Of a stretch of DNA of 23,717 nucleotides, positions 6,055 through 13,683 are shown one piece after another (the first letter of the stretch is position 1; the number at the start of each line of letters is the position of its first letter). The translations under genes were made by a program, and so were the position numbers. The notes beneath the pieces are model-generated. The model saw nothing but the letters and a program-made list of their open reading frames with translations, ran no database searches and was not told where the DNA came from. The DNA is from a virus: IMG/VR virus record IMGVR_UViG_3300032236_000576, positions 1-23,717 of that record; one strand, written 5' to 3'.

Positions 6055-6325
6055 AGCAAACCACCTCTACACCGAGCTGATCAAAGCAATCCAATCCGTT
6101 CACAACGACATTCCCTGCAAATCAGACCCAGCCAGTTGGGAAGATGACAACAACGGTCGAGACCACATCCAAAACCGAAATCAAATCGCCTACGCCAAAC
6201 TGCTATGCAACGAGTGTCCAATAATGGTTTTGTGTGGCGAATACGCAATCACAGCAAAAGAACCAACCGGTGTGTGGGGAGGAATGTCCACCGTCGACCG
6301 CGAAAAACTGCTAACATCAACTTAG
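6047..6325 (+). CDS. WhiB-like Fe-S transcription regulator
   Basis: This 92-residue protein has the complete WhiB layout: a first cysteine in IPCKSD (C24), LCNECPIMVLC giving C54, C57 and C63 (CxxC-x5-C), the YA segment, and the turn GVWGGM at 75-80 before a short tail. These four cysteines hold a [4Fe-4S] cluster in the family, and the proteins bind the primary sigma factor region 4 to change promoter choice. Phage copies are known in mycobacteriophages, where one is linked to superinfection exclusion. It starts at GTG, with GAGG ten bases upstream, and overlaps the preceding gene. It places the host among Actinobacteria. Confidence 0.95.
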   Translation: MSKANHLYTELIKAIQSVHNDIPCKSDPASWEDDNNGRDHIQNRNQIAYAKLLCNECPIMVLCGEYAITAKEPTGVWGGMSTVDREKLLTST

Positions 6326-6347
6326 CCAATCCCTCCTGGCTAAAAGA

Positions 6348-6384
6348 AAGCCCTCAGCATATTTCGGCTGAGGGTTTCTCTTTG
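6348..6384. terminator. Bidirectional terminator between converging units
   Basis: CCCTCAGC (6351-6358) pairs with GCTGAGGG (6367-6374) around an 8-base loop. T-rich DNA follows on the plus strand (TTTCTCTTT), and CTTTCTTTT follows the same stem on the minus strand. It lies between the end of the WhiB-like gene and the end of the 92-residue membrane protein gene, so it can stop both transcripts. Confidence 0.85.
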
Positions 6385-6391
6385 TTTGGAG

Positions 6392-6670
6392 TTACTTTTG
6401 CTTTTCGGCCTGAGCCTTTTGAACAGCATCCTTCACAGCGTTTTCAACAACAACCGTGTCAGCTTGTCCGGTAGTCGCAATCGCGTAACCAATAGCACCA
6501 ATAACACCAATCATCAAAGTTCCCCAAGCAATAATTACACCAGTGATCCAAGAGCCTGAAACAACAGCACCCACACCAGCAGAACCGCCAAGAATAAACA
6601 GGAACAAACCAAAACCGCGCCAAGCAAGCGCACCCAATACTGCCAAAATTTCAATGCCACGTTCTTTCAT
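6392..6670 (-). CDS. Holin candidate with two membrane helices
   Basis: This 92-residue protein has two long hydrophobic segments at about 8-38 and 44-66 and a charged C-terminal tail (VKDAVQKAQAEKQK). That is the size and layout of class II holins. It is the last gene of the late unit, three bases after the endolysin stop and just before the terminator. By position it is the leading holin candidate, which would open the cytoplasmic membrane to let the endolysin out. A second small membrane protein on the other side of the endolysin competes for this role. The ribosome site is weak, so translation may be coupled to the endolysin gene. Confidence 0.7.
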   Translation of the reverse strand: MKERGIEILAVLGALAWRGFGLFLFILGGSAGVGAVVSGSWITGVIIAWGTLMIGVIGAIGYAIATTGQADTVVVENAVKDAVQKAQAEKQK

Positions 6671-6673
6671 TTG

Positions 6674-7300
6674 CTATACCGCTTTCGTTACTTGAGTTGT
6701 TGTTGTCAAAGCAGCCAAAGTAATCGGTGCAGTTGAATCAGGAGGAGTCGCAATAGCCGAAGCACCAGAAATTGTGTGTGCCTCGCGTTGTCCAGGATGA
6801 ATCTCAGGAACCGTCGACACCGGTGCAGCAAAATTGACGAGTCGCGCATAACCAGCAACCCACTTCACGCTCACCGTGTTCATCGTCACAATGCCAGGAA
6901 TAACCTTGCCAGTGTCAGCCGAAACATAAGTGACAGTGTTCTTCTTCACATCAACAGACACGACCATACCAATGTGATCCGTGTTGACGTTGCGACCCGG
7001 CCACTTGCCAGTCTCCCAGTCAAACAAAACAGCATCACCAGGGATAACCTTTTTGATATCGAGGTTCCAAACCTTGTTTGCTTGCGCCAAATGTTTCACA
7101 GCAGTGCAGCTCACCTGGATAGGTCTGAGGCCCGAAAAGTAAGAGAACGCCAAAGCGCAATCGTAAAAACCTTTTACACGGTTAGGGAAATGGTCAGTTG
7201 TGCCATTCAGCCACGGCAATTCTGTGCGCGGCTTACCGAGAAACGACTGAAAATGTGCAATCGCGTGTTGCGCTGTTTGAGTGCTTGTTTGAATAGCCAT
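6674..7300 (-). CDS. Endolysin with CHAP/NlpC-P60-type cysteine peptidase domain
   Basis: This 208-residue protein is the probable cell-wall hydrolase for host lysis. The N-terminal 150 residues look like a CHAP or NlpC/P60 papain-like fold. FYDCALAFSYF carries the likely nucleophile C48, PGDAVLFDW is at 87-95, TDHIGMVVSVD carries the likely catalytic H109, and VTYVSADTG supplies the next strand. The C-terminal 50 residues are rich in Ala, Thr and Pro and show no recognisable wall-binding domain. There is no signal peptide, so release should depend on a holin. Holin candidates flank it on both sides. Amidase and endopeptidase activity cannot be told apart from sequence. Confidence 0.85.
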   Translation of the reverse strand: MAIQTSTQTAQHAIAHFQSFLGKPRTELPWLNGTTDHFPNRVKGFYDCALAFSYFSGLRPIQVSCTAVKHLAQANKVWNLDIKKVIPGDAVLFDWETGKWPGRNVNTDHIGMVVSVDVKKNTVTYVSADTGKVIPGIVTMNTVSVKWVAGYARLVNFAAPVSTVPEIHPGQREAHTISGASAIATPPDSTAPITLAALTTTTQVTKAV

Positions 7301-7309
7301 ACTCTAATT

Positions 7310-7474
7310 TTAGTCTTTGTTGCGCAACGGAAAAGATAGCACCCAAATCGCTATGACTCCAATAATCATCCAACCTACAACGGCCTTAGCTGATCCTTCG
7401 AGAACAATCCAAGCAACAAACATTCCCAACAGAGTCCACAACTGACTCAGCAAGTCTTTCAAAAAACGTTTCAT
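7310..7474 (-). CDS. Second small membrane protein, holin-like
   Basis: This 54-residue ORF was read from the sequence between the PA14 gene and the endolysin. Two hydrophobic helices (about 12-26 and 30-48) are joined by a short EGSAK turn, with a basic N-terminus (MKRFLKD) and a short charged end (RNKD). Its ATG overlaps the PA14 gene stop as TAATG. Location and shape fit a holin, an antiholin or a partner of the 92-residue protein after the endolysin. The family is not recognised. Confidence 0.7.
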   Translation of the reverse strand: MKRFLKDLLSQLWTLLGMFVAWIVLEGSAKAVVGWMIIGVIAIWVLSFPLRNKD

Positions 7475-8673
7475 TAGTTTCTCCTTCTAATCGTCGGTGC
7501 AGACAACGCGACAGCCGAAGTGACAGCGTTCACCGCAGCACCAGTAGCAACCACAGCAGCCACAATTTCTTTTTTTGCTTTAGTTCGGTGAGCAGGTGAC
7601 ATATCCGAACCAAGATTCCCTAACGCGTTTATAGCGTTCGTAATGCCCACAACGGTTGCACCCAAAACAGGCACGTTAGCCACAGCAGGATCAACAACAA
7701 TATCGTCGGCTTGTGCGGCCACATAAAGTTGCGCCAACGCCTGGTTGTATGCAGGTGAGTCCTCGACCGTTGTTGCCAAAGTTTGTTGCGCCGCAGTTTG
7801 AAGCTCGATTACCTGTGTCGAAGTCAAAGTTTGAGGGTCAATTTGTGCCGGTGCCAGGTCAACAATCGACGGTTTCGTTACAGGTGCTACAACAGGCGTA
7901 GGAGGCACGACAACGACAGGTGGTATAACCACAGGCTTAGGAGGTGCAACAGGCTCAGGCGGCGTTACAGGCGTTATTGGAGGTATTACAGGAATCACAG
8001 GCGGTTCAACGACGGGAGGAACGACCACTGGAGGCTCAATCGGCGGCACAACCACTGGCGGCTCGACAACCGGCGGCTCAACAGGAACAACAGGAGGCAC
8101 GACCACAGGATCAGGCACAGAAACCGAATAGAAGCTCGACGGCACAGTGGCCCAAGTTGCACCGTTATCAGGCGAATAAGTCAAAGTAACGTTAGCCCCA
8201 CCAGTAAACTCGTAATACCAGGCATCGAGCGCGTAAGAGTGTCCGCCAACAATCGGAACATCAGGATAAACGTTCCCCCAACGACCCTTCAAAACCCAGT
8301 CGTTCGAAATCACCGGCACACCATCAAGCGACAACCAAAAACCATCATCAGCCCAACCCTGAAAAGCGTAATTGCCCGAATCAGGAAACGTCACAAAACC
8401 TGTGTAATGAATCAACACAAACTCTTGCCGACACCCACCAACAACGCCCCCGTTATTGTCATCAAACATTTGGTCAATCAAATCAACGTGAGACCAAGCA
8501 CCCTCGCAAAGCGTATAAGGTTGACGATCAGGAGTTGTCACAGGGTCATAAGTGTAAACATCAACGTTCAGGCCCGACACAGTTTCGGCCTGAGCAACTG
8601 GCGTAGAAATCAGCGAAAACAAGCTCAAAAAAACTGCCGCCGATACAGCTGCGAATCTTCGCAGCACACCCAT
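7474..8673 (-). CDS. Secreted PA14-domain protein with Pro-Val stalk
   Basis: This is a 399-residue protein if started at the ATG at 8673, which overlaps the XhlA-like stop as TAATG. The longer frame to 8751 runs through that gene. Residues 1-29 form a signal peptide (MGVLRR, hydrophobic core, PVAQA cleavage site). Residues about 33-185 look like a PA14 carbohydrate-binding domain (HYTGFVTFPDSG, WADDGFWLSLDG, YYEFTGGANVTL). Residues 188-268 are a PPVV-type stalk. The rest is helical, ending in a hydrophobic Ala/Val segment and RRRN. A Sec signal on a phage late protein suggests a surface or extracellular role, such as host surface modification or adhesion. A virion minor tail protein is the alternative. 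Confidence 0.75.
   Translation of the reverse strand: MGVLRRFAAVSAAVFLSLFSLISTPVAQAETVSGLNVDVYTYDPVTTPDRQPYTLCEGAWSHVDLIDQMFDDNNGGVVGGCRQEFVLIHYTGFVTFPDSGNYAFQGWADDGFWLSLDGVPVISNDWVLKGRWGNVYPDVPIVGGHSYALDAWYYEFTGGANVTLTYSPDNGATWATVPSSFYSVSVPDPVVVPPVVPVEPPVVEPPVVVPPIEPPVVVPPVVEPPVIPVIPPITPVTPPEPVAPPKPVVIPPVVVVPPTPVVAPVTKPSIVDLAPAQIDPQTLTSTQVIELQTAAQQTLATTVEDSPAYNQALAQLYVAAQADDIVVDPAVANVPVLGATVVGITNAINALGNLGSDMSPAHRTKAKKEIVAAVVATGAAVNAVTSAVALSAPTIRRRN
7870..8112 (-). repeat. Low-complexity Pro-Val repeat coding segment
   Basis: This part of the PA14 gene encodes about 80 residues of irregular PPVV, EPPV and VVPP units. The DNA is correspondingly repetitive and produces long Arg-rich shadow frames on the plus strand. 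It probably forms an extended rigid stalk between the PA14 domain and the C-terminal region. Confidence 0.85.
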
Positions 8674-8894
8674 TATTTTCCTGTTATCCCTTTGATAATT
8701 ACGAACACAATTACAGCCGACAAAGCCGAAGAAGCAATCGAAGTAATCCAAGCCGACTTATACCTGGCACGTTCCAACTCGCGCAACCTGTCCTCGTGAT
8801 CGGCAATCTGGTCAATCTTTGACTCGATGACGGCAAGTTTGCGGTCGATACGGTTTAGCAGTTCCGAGTTCGTCGGCTGTTTTTCTTCAGGCAT
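8673..8894 (-). CDS. XhlA-like coiled-coil membrane protein
   Basis: This 73-residue protein has an amphipathic helix with heptad spacing (LLNRIDRKLAVIESKIDQIA, residues 12-31, continuing to about 44) followed by one membrane helix at about 49-68 and a short KGITGK tail. That is the layout of the haemolysin XhlA family, which acts with small holins in lysis of Bacillus prophages. It overlaps both neighbours as TAATG. The lysis link is from the family and from the nearby endolysin; a tail-associated membrane function is possible. Confidence 0.75.
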   Translation of the reverse strand: MPEEKQPTNSELLNRIDRKLAVIESKIDQIADHEDRLRELERARYKSAWITSIASSALSAVIVFVIIKGITGK

Positions 8895-9022
8895 TATGCA
8901 GCAACCTTGTCAGTAATTTCGTGTCCGCACGGCCCACAAATAACTTTTTCACCAATTTCGGCAAAAGAAATAGGGATATCTTTGTTTACACAACCGTCAG
9001 TTTTACAAGTAACAATAGTCAT
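8894..9022 (-). CDS. Tiny zinc-ribbon protein
   Basis: This 42-residue ORF was read directly from the sequence. CKTDGC at 6-11 and CGPCGHEI at 29-36 form two metal knuckles joined by a short linker, a minimal zinc ribbon. Its start overlaps the stop of the lectin-like tail gene as TAATG, and its stop overlaps the XhlA-like start the same way, so it is locked into the late operon. The function is unknown. Similar tiny ribbons are commonly present downstream of minor tail genes in actinophages, from general recollection. Confidence 0.75.
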   Translation of the reverse strand: MTIVTCKTDGCVNKDIPISFAEIGEKVICGPCGHEITDKVAA

Positions 9023-9522
9023 TAGCCGTTTCCTGAGCTCGAGATGCTTTGAGTAGCAATCCAGTTGATAGGGATAGTCGCTGCAACGTTTGCATAAATG
9101 CTTGCGCGTAGAGTAAATCCGGTGCTTGATACACCTGAAACTTGAGTCACAATAGCGTTAGAGCTTGAAAAGTTTGGAGTAACAACAACGACAGGGGTTT
9201 GAGTGAAACGACCGGAAGTAAAAGTTACAGTTGTTGTTCCAGTAGACCAAGTGGCTGTTGCGGTAGTTGTTACCGAGGCGTTCGACCCATCATTCTGATA
9301 AGTAAACGGCGTGTTAGGTTTCCAAGCCGATCCTGTGTAAGTGTAAGTGCGGCCTTCATCAGACTGATAGTAAGTCATTCCTTGAGTAGGTGCAGCAATC
9401 GCCGAAGCACGAGCCGCAGCAGTCGCAAAAACCATAACGGTTTGTTGCATAAGGTAGGTGTTTACATCAGACGCACCAAGAATGTCGCCCGAGTTAAATG
9501 TTTTGAAACCTGCACCAGCCAT
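9022..9522 (-). CDS. Tail fibre / H-type-lectin-like receptor-binding protein
   Basis: This 166-residue protein begins with a segment that looks like a tail-attachment region (FKTFNSGDILGASDVNTYLM, then an Ala-rich helix and GMTYYQSDEGRTYTYTGSAW). Residues about 80-160 form repeated beta strands with TVTFTSGRFTQTPVVVVTPN and the ending PINWIATQ, which recalls H-type lectin domains used for host recognition. It follows the large minor tail protein. The receptor-binding role is inferred from fold pattern and position; the exact family is not certain. Confidence 0.75.
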   Translation of the reverse strand: MAGAGFKTFNSGDILGASDVNTYLMQQTVMVFATAAARASAIAAPTQGMTYYQSDEGRTYTYTGSAWKPNTPFTYQNDGSNASVTTTATATWSTGTTTVTFTSGRFTQTPVVVVTPNFSSSNAIVTQVSGVSSTGFTLRASIYANVAATIPINWIATQSISSSGNG

Positions 9523-9541
9523 AGTCCTATTTTACCTTGTC

Positions 9542-11317
9542 CTAATATCCGAGAATGTTCGTGTTCAAAATGCCGTAAGTTGCCGAATCCAGTCGGAACC
9601 TGTTACCAAATTCTGCCAGGTTCAAAGTTACCTTATGAGAGTCCGGCGTGATCGTGTGGTTTACACCCACAACTCTTTGATAAGCAGTAATCGCAGACCC
9701 CAAAGCCGACGGCGTATAAGTCATAGACACAGCCGTATAAATTTCCGAATTCAAAACGCTCACCTGTTGAGCAGCCGACAAACCCGATAACCCAAAAGTT
9801 ACAGCCTCAAAACGCAACTGAGGGTTATCGTAAATGTCCAAATAATAATTAGCGAGTGCCTGGCCATTAGTTGTGTCAGCAACCAAAGACGGATCAATGG
9901 TCAAAGTGCGAATACCATACGCCGAACCGTTAGCCACGTTAGCTTGAGTGGCGTTCACCGTTCCAGCAACACCAATCGAAGTGTTCGTGTAAAGCGTTTC
10001 TGAAGCATAAATAACTTGAACATCCTCATAAGGGATAGCCGTTCCACCGTTATCGCCAACAACCAAACCGTTAGGTGTCGAAGGTGAATACGCGGTCACA
10101 ACAGTCAACGTCGAAGCCGAGTTGTTCGTTGTTCCCTGCCAAGCGTTCGTGTAAGTAATGCTTGCCGTGTTCGCAGGTTTCGAAGTGCCATCAAAATAAA
10201 CGTTCAGGTAAGGCGAAGCCTCGATTAGCACAGCATCAACAAACACAGTCGTTCCGGCACCTGGCACATTTATTGACAAGTTACCCGAAGCTGTGTTTGA
10301 AGTAGGTGTGGCCGTAACACTCATACGAGTCCACGTGTTTGCTGCCAAAGAAACCGTCGAATAGGAAGCATCTATTTTGGCAGGTGCAGAAGTCCTCTTG
10401 AAACCAGCAGACAAAGTGGCAGTCTGCGCCACCGTCGAGTAAACGTAGCAACTAAACGTGTAAGCCGTGTTTGAAGCAAAAGTCGTAGCCGAATCCGCAT
10501 ACTTCAAACCGTTCAAAGTATCGCCACCAACAGGAGGCAAAACATCCCACTGAGTAAACGTTGATCCCTGCAACGAATAAGTGCCAACATAAGCCTGAGT
10601 TGAAACCCTCGTCGCACCCGAATAACCTGTGGTGTTTGTTTCAGCCGAAGGATTCAAACATAAGTTGTAACGGTAAGCGGTTGCCGAAGTAGGAACCAAC
10701 GAAGCCGACTGGCCCTTGAACGCAACATCACCAGTGCCGGTAACAAAACACGCCCCACCCTCAGACTGAGCAACCTGTTGCAAATAATCCCAAGCCGACG
10801 TGCCATCCGAAACAGTATCCGCACCCAACGTTAGCGAACCCAACGAAATTTGCCTCTGACCAGCAGGCCACGCAACCTCGGCACGGTTCAAAACGTTCGT
10901 TGCACGAGTGCTAGACAGTTCAGAAGTCCACGTAATTGCAGGCAAACTTGCACGAGAAATACGCCCAGTCGCATCCGAAGCCGTAATCGTGGCCGTAGCA
11001 TCAGCCACAATCGCATAATCAAACGACCAGTTATCAACAAAACCTGTAAACACAACAACGTTGCCAACAGTCACGCGAACAGCAGCCTGTGGTTTCACCT
11101 GCCCATAAAACGGACTCGACGAATACGAAGGATCAAACGCGCGTTGGTTGTTATCTAAAACAATCGAACAAGTGCCAGCCTGGTAAGCGTCAGTCTCACG
11201 CGAAACACCGCGACTAATACTCGCCGAACGAACATAAGAAGTTATGTCGAGGTAAGTGTAAACACCTGGCGAGCTTTGCGTGAATCCAAACTCAACCTTT
11301 TGGACAGGCACAGTCAT
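9542..11317 (-). CDS. Minor tail protein with embedded carbohydrate-binding module
   Basis: This 591-residue protein probably belongs to the tail tip. The first about 120 residues (DITSYVRSASISRGVSRETD, then a FTGFVDNWSFDY strand) resemble the base of actinophage minor tail proteins. Residues 218-385 start NLCLNPSAETNTTGY and run through repeated strands to YLNVYFDGTSKP, which is the pattern of CBM4/9-like sugar-binding modules. The C-terminal part returns to tail-base type sequence. It follows the tape measure gene by a TAATG overlap. A role in recognising cell-surface glycans is likely. Confidence 0.85.
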   Translation of the reverse strand: MTVPVQKVEFGFTQSSPGVYTYLDITSYVRSASISRGVSRETDAYQAGTCSIVLDNNQRAFDPSYSSSPFYGQVKPQAAVRVTVGNVVVFTGFVDNWSFDYAIVADATATITASDATGRISRASLPAITWTSELSSTRATNVLNRAEVAWPAGQRQISLGSLTLGADTVSDGTSAWDYLQQVAQSEGGACFVTGTGDVAFKGQSASLVPTSATAYRYNLCLNPSAETNTTGYSGATRVSTQAYVGTYSLQGSTFTQWDVLPPVGGDTLNGLKYADSATTFASNTAYTFSCYVYSTVAQTATLSAGFKRTSAPAKIDASYSTVSLAANTWTRMSVTATPTSNTASGNLSINVPGAGTTVFVDAVLIEASPYLNVYFDGTSKPANTASITYTNAWQGTTNNSASTLTVVTAYSPSTPNGLVVGDNGGTAIPYEDVQVIYASETLYTNTSIGVAGTVNATQANVANGSAYGIRTLTIDPSLVADTTNGQALANYYLDIYDNPQLRFEAVTFGLSGLSAAQQVSVLNSEIYTAVSMTYTPSALGSAITAYQRVVGVNHTITPDSHKVTLNLAEFGNRFRLDSATYGILNTNILGY

Positions 11318-12780
11318 TATCGACCCTTTTTAGTGACTATGTTTGTGCCGTTGATCTTGTCAAAAGTTGCCAAAAGTTTCACGAGTTGTTTAGCAGTCTC
11401 AGGCCCCGAAGTGCCAGGCTGAATATTCACATTAATAGTCGTTGTCTTGTTGCCGAAGTTGTTTGCATCAAAACCGCCAGCAGGCAAAGGTTTTAGATAA
11501 AGCCCTTGAGCCGAAGCAGCAGCAGCATCTCTTTGCATCTTCGCCTCTTTAGCAATTTGAGAAGCAGACTTTTTGGTTAGATCAGTAGAACCATTTAGCA
11601 AACTCAAAATGGCAGCCCCAATCGTGCCAGGTGCACCAAACTTTGTTCCGGCAGCAATCAAACCCACCGACCCAGTTGTTTGAGCATCAGCACCAAAAGC
11701 GTTAGCGACAGAACCAGCAATCAAACCACGCCCAGCAGCACCCAACAACTTGCCACCAACACTCTTTAGACCGGCACCCTTGCCACCTGCACCAGCAACA
11801 ATAGGCGTAGTGCCACCGCCGCCACCAGTTCCACGGATCAACGCAACAGCCTTCACCAAGTTACCAATAGCCGAACCAGCCGAAGACAAAAACATAATGC
11901 TTTTCAAAGCCAACAAAGCAGGCAATAAACGAATAATGACTCCAGCAATGTTAGCGAAACCCTTCATCGCATTACCGCCACCAAACAAAGCAAAGAAGTT
12001 TCGAACACCGTCGAACGTTGCCGCAACAGCCTTCTTGATATCGAGGAACGACTTGCCCACGTCAGTCTTAGGGTTAGCGACTTCATCAAAAAACCCTGAA
12101 ACGGCAGGCACAACAGTCGTAGTCAAATAATCAACAAACTTGCTAATCATAGGCAACAACAAATCGCCAAACTTAATTTTTAGCTCATCAACAGCAACCT
12201 GGAAGCGGTCAAAAGGGTTAGCCGAAGCAGCAGCCGCACCCTTCACAGACTTAGCAAACTCATCCAAACCACCCTTAGTTTTTTTCAACTGAGGTGCCAA
12301 ACGATACAGACCAGTCAACTGCCCATTCTGAGCCTTGATAAGAGCCTGCATAACCATATTTACCGGCTTACCCGAAGCAGCCGAACCGTCATACGCGATC
12401 TTCAAAAGTTTTTGAGCAGAAGCCAAAGACCCAGTGCCACGAACAGCGTTAGCCAAAGCCGGTCGCAACTCATTCTTAGTCTTACCAATCTGCAAAGACA
12501 ACGAATCCAAATACTTCTCAGAAGCCTTAACTTGCGCCTCAGTGGAATGAGTCGAGTTCTTTATCTGCAAATCCAACAATTTGCGAGAACGAATATCCTG
12601 AGCCGCCAACATAACCGACTCTTTAGCCAGGTCAAAAACCTCTTTGGCCCCCATAGCCAAACCAGCAAACTCAAGACCCTTTTTCAGCGACTCACCAAAA
12701 CCGCCAAGCTCGTGCTTAGCATCCTTCAAAGCCTTGCTGTTGAGCTTGAACGCAACAGGAATGTTAATACCAAAAGCCAT
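11317..12780 (-). CDS. Tape measure protein
   Basis: This 487-residue protein sets tail length and is injected with the DNA. It is helical and Ala/Lys-rich, with a long hydrophobic stretch at about 265-310 (FANIAGVIIRLLPALLALKS and beyond) and a Gly-rich segment (GTGGGGGTT). Its position after the tail chaperones and before minor tail proteins is diagnostic. It is short for a siphovirus tape measure (often 700-1500 residues), which by the usual 0.15 nm per residue rule predicts a tail of roughly 70 nm. No lytic transglycosylase or peptidase domain is visible. Confidence 0.9.
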   Translation of the reverse strand: MAFGINIPVAFKLNSKALKDAKHELGGFGESLKKGLEFAGLAMGAKEVFDLAKESVMLAAQDIRSRKLLDLQIKNSTHSTEAQVKASEKYLDSLSLQIGKTKNELRPALANAVRGTGSLASAQKLLKIAYDGSAASGKPVNMVMQALIKAQNGQLTGLYRLAPQLKKTKGGLDEFAKSVKGAAAASANPFDRFQVAVDELKIKFGDLLLPMISKFVDYLTTTVVPAVSGFFDEVANPKTDVGKSFLDIKKAVAATFDGVRNFFALFGGGNAMKGFANIAGVIIRLLPALLALKSIMFLSSAGSAIGNLVKAVALIRGTGGGGGTTPIVAGAGGKGAGLKSVGGKLLGAAGRGLIAGSVANAFGADAQTTGSVGLIAAGTKFGAPGTIGAAILSLLNGSTDLTKKSASQIAKEAKMQRDAAAASAQGLYLKPLPAGGFDANNFGNKTTTINVNIQPGTSGPETAKQLVKLLATFDKINGTNIVTKKGR

Positions 12781-12782
12781 TT

Positions 12783-13283
12783 TTACGCCCTAATGTTGAA
12801 TTGCTTGCAATACTCAGCAACTATATGTTCAATTTTACCTTCAACGGCAGGTAACGCCGTCTCAGCGGCAGGCCACGCATACCTCGACGGTTGCTTACCC
12901 AAATTACGAATCAAAGCAGCACCGCGCGGATCACGACCATTAGGGTTACGTTTACCAGCAATATCAATCATCGTCACAGCAGCCGAACCAACATTCACAG
13001 AAACCAACGACGTAATAATTCCAGCATTACGTCTCGAACCAGACCGGTAAACAATACGAACATCGTTAGGTTTCTTACCCTTATCAGGAGTCCAACCCAA
13101 ACGGCCACGGTTATTCAAACCCGACAACGGCGCAACAACAGGAATAGCAGACTTAACAGCAGACTGCACAGGTTTAGCAACCTCTTTGATATCGCGAACC
13201 AAAGCCTTCTTCAGACCCGAATCAATCTTGTTCAACTCGCGTTGCACAGCTACAACATCAGTGATCAGAACATTGTTAGGCAT
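12783..13283 (-). CDS. HK97 gp10-like head-tail or tail completion protein
   Basis: This 166-residue basic protein has a helical N-terminus (VQRELNKIDSGLKKALVRDI) and a central beta region around GRLGWTPDKG and VRIVYRSGSRRN, a layout resembling HK97 gp10-like proteins that help complete the head-tail joint or tail. Here it sits between the frameshifted chaperone pair and the tape measure gene rather than among the connectors. It stops two bases before the tape measure ATG. The ribosome site is weak, so coupling to the chaperone reading is likely. Family assignment is tentative. Confidence 0.6.
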   Translation of the reverse strand: MPNNVLITDVVAVQRELNKIDSGLKKALVRDIKEVAKPVQSAVKSAIPVVAPLSGLNNRGRLGWTPDKGKKPNDVRIVYRSGSRRNAGIITSLVSVNVGSAAVTMIDIAGKRNPNGRDPRGAALIRNLGKQPSRYAWPAAETALPAVEGKIEHIVAEYCKQFNIRA

Positions 13284-13292
13284 AAGACAATT

Positions 13293-13681
13293 CTACTTCT
13301 GCGTATTCTGCGACTGGAGAGCCATCATCATCGTGTAAAGCATACGATCAGACTCTTGCAACAACACGCTAGGCGCAATGCCGGTAGCAACAGCCAGGTT
13401 CGCAATGAACCAATGCTCAGAGTTTTCCCCTAAAGCTACGAACCTTTTGGGCCTTCAATAAACTCCACAAACTCCACAGTATTCAACCAGGTATCGAAGT
13501 CGGCAACAGTCAAACCAGTTCGGGTAGCAACACGCCAACCCAAAAAGCAAAGGTGTTCGTAAGACTCAAGTTTTTCGAGACTGACTTCAAACTTGCGTTC
13601 GAAAGCGATAATGTCCGGCGCGTTTACCGTCAAGTCTTTGGAAGTTGAGTCGGTGAACGTTATGCGTAGAAGTGGTCTCAT
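13293..13681 (-). CDS. Tail assembly chaperone, -1 frameshifted long form (G-T type)
   Basis: Translation begins as for the short chaperone. At CCC-AAA-A (13451-13445) ribosomes can slip back one base and read R-F-V-A-L-G-E-N-S through EHWFIANLAVATGIAP and VLLQESDRMLYTMMMAL to a TAG at 13293-13295, giving a 129-residue product. The extension has no start codon or ribosome site of its own, yet is an open, well-behaved protein frame. Tail chaperones of this type in siphoviruses bind the tape measure protein and recruit tail tube subunits, and the ratio of short to long form is set by slippage. Confidence 0.85.
13436..13681 (-). CDS. Tail assembly chaperone, short form (G type)
   Basis: This 81-residue protein starts at the ATG at 13681, two bases after the tail tube stop. 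An upstream in-frame ATG at 13723 would overlap the tube gene by 40 bases and is less likely. The sequence (LLRITFTDSTSKDLTV, then FERKFEVSLEKLES and an HLCFLGWRVATR segment) has the length and helical pattern expected of the first tail chaperone between tail tube and tape measure. It stops at the TAG at 13436, seven bases beyond the slippery heptamer. Confidence 0.85.
   Translation of the reverse strand: MRPLLRITFTDSTSKDLTVNAPDIIAFERKFEVSLEKLESYEHLCFLGWRVATRTGLTVADFDTWLNTVEFVEFIEGPKGS
13445..13451 (-). other. Programmed -1 ribosomal frameshift site CCCAAAA
   Basis: In minus-strand sense the heptamer is C CCA AAA in the zero frame (GGC CCA AAA GGT TCG TAG). This is a perfect X XXY YYZ slippery sequence, just before the zero-frame stop. 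The -1 frame then stays open to 13293. A stimulatory downstream structure was not established by eye. Confidence 0.85.
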
Positions 13682-13683
13682 TG

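Noticed and set aside
7870-8112. Repeat pattern that at first suggests a repeat array or CRISPR
   Set aside because: Units are irregular and in frame with a Pro-Val protein stalk; there are no constant repeats with unique spacers.
8674-8751. N-terminal extension of the PA14 gene
   Set aside because: The first 26 codons overlap the XhlA-like gene, and starting at 8673 gives a signal peptide and a TAATG junction.
7783-8799. Long plus-strand ORF of 338 residues, very rich in Arg, Asn and His
   Set aside because: It is the antisense of the Pro-Val repeat and PA14 coding region; low-complexity DNA keeps the frame open. No family feature is visible.
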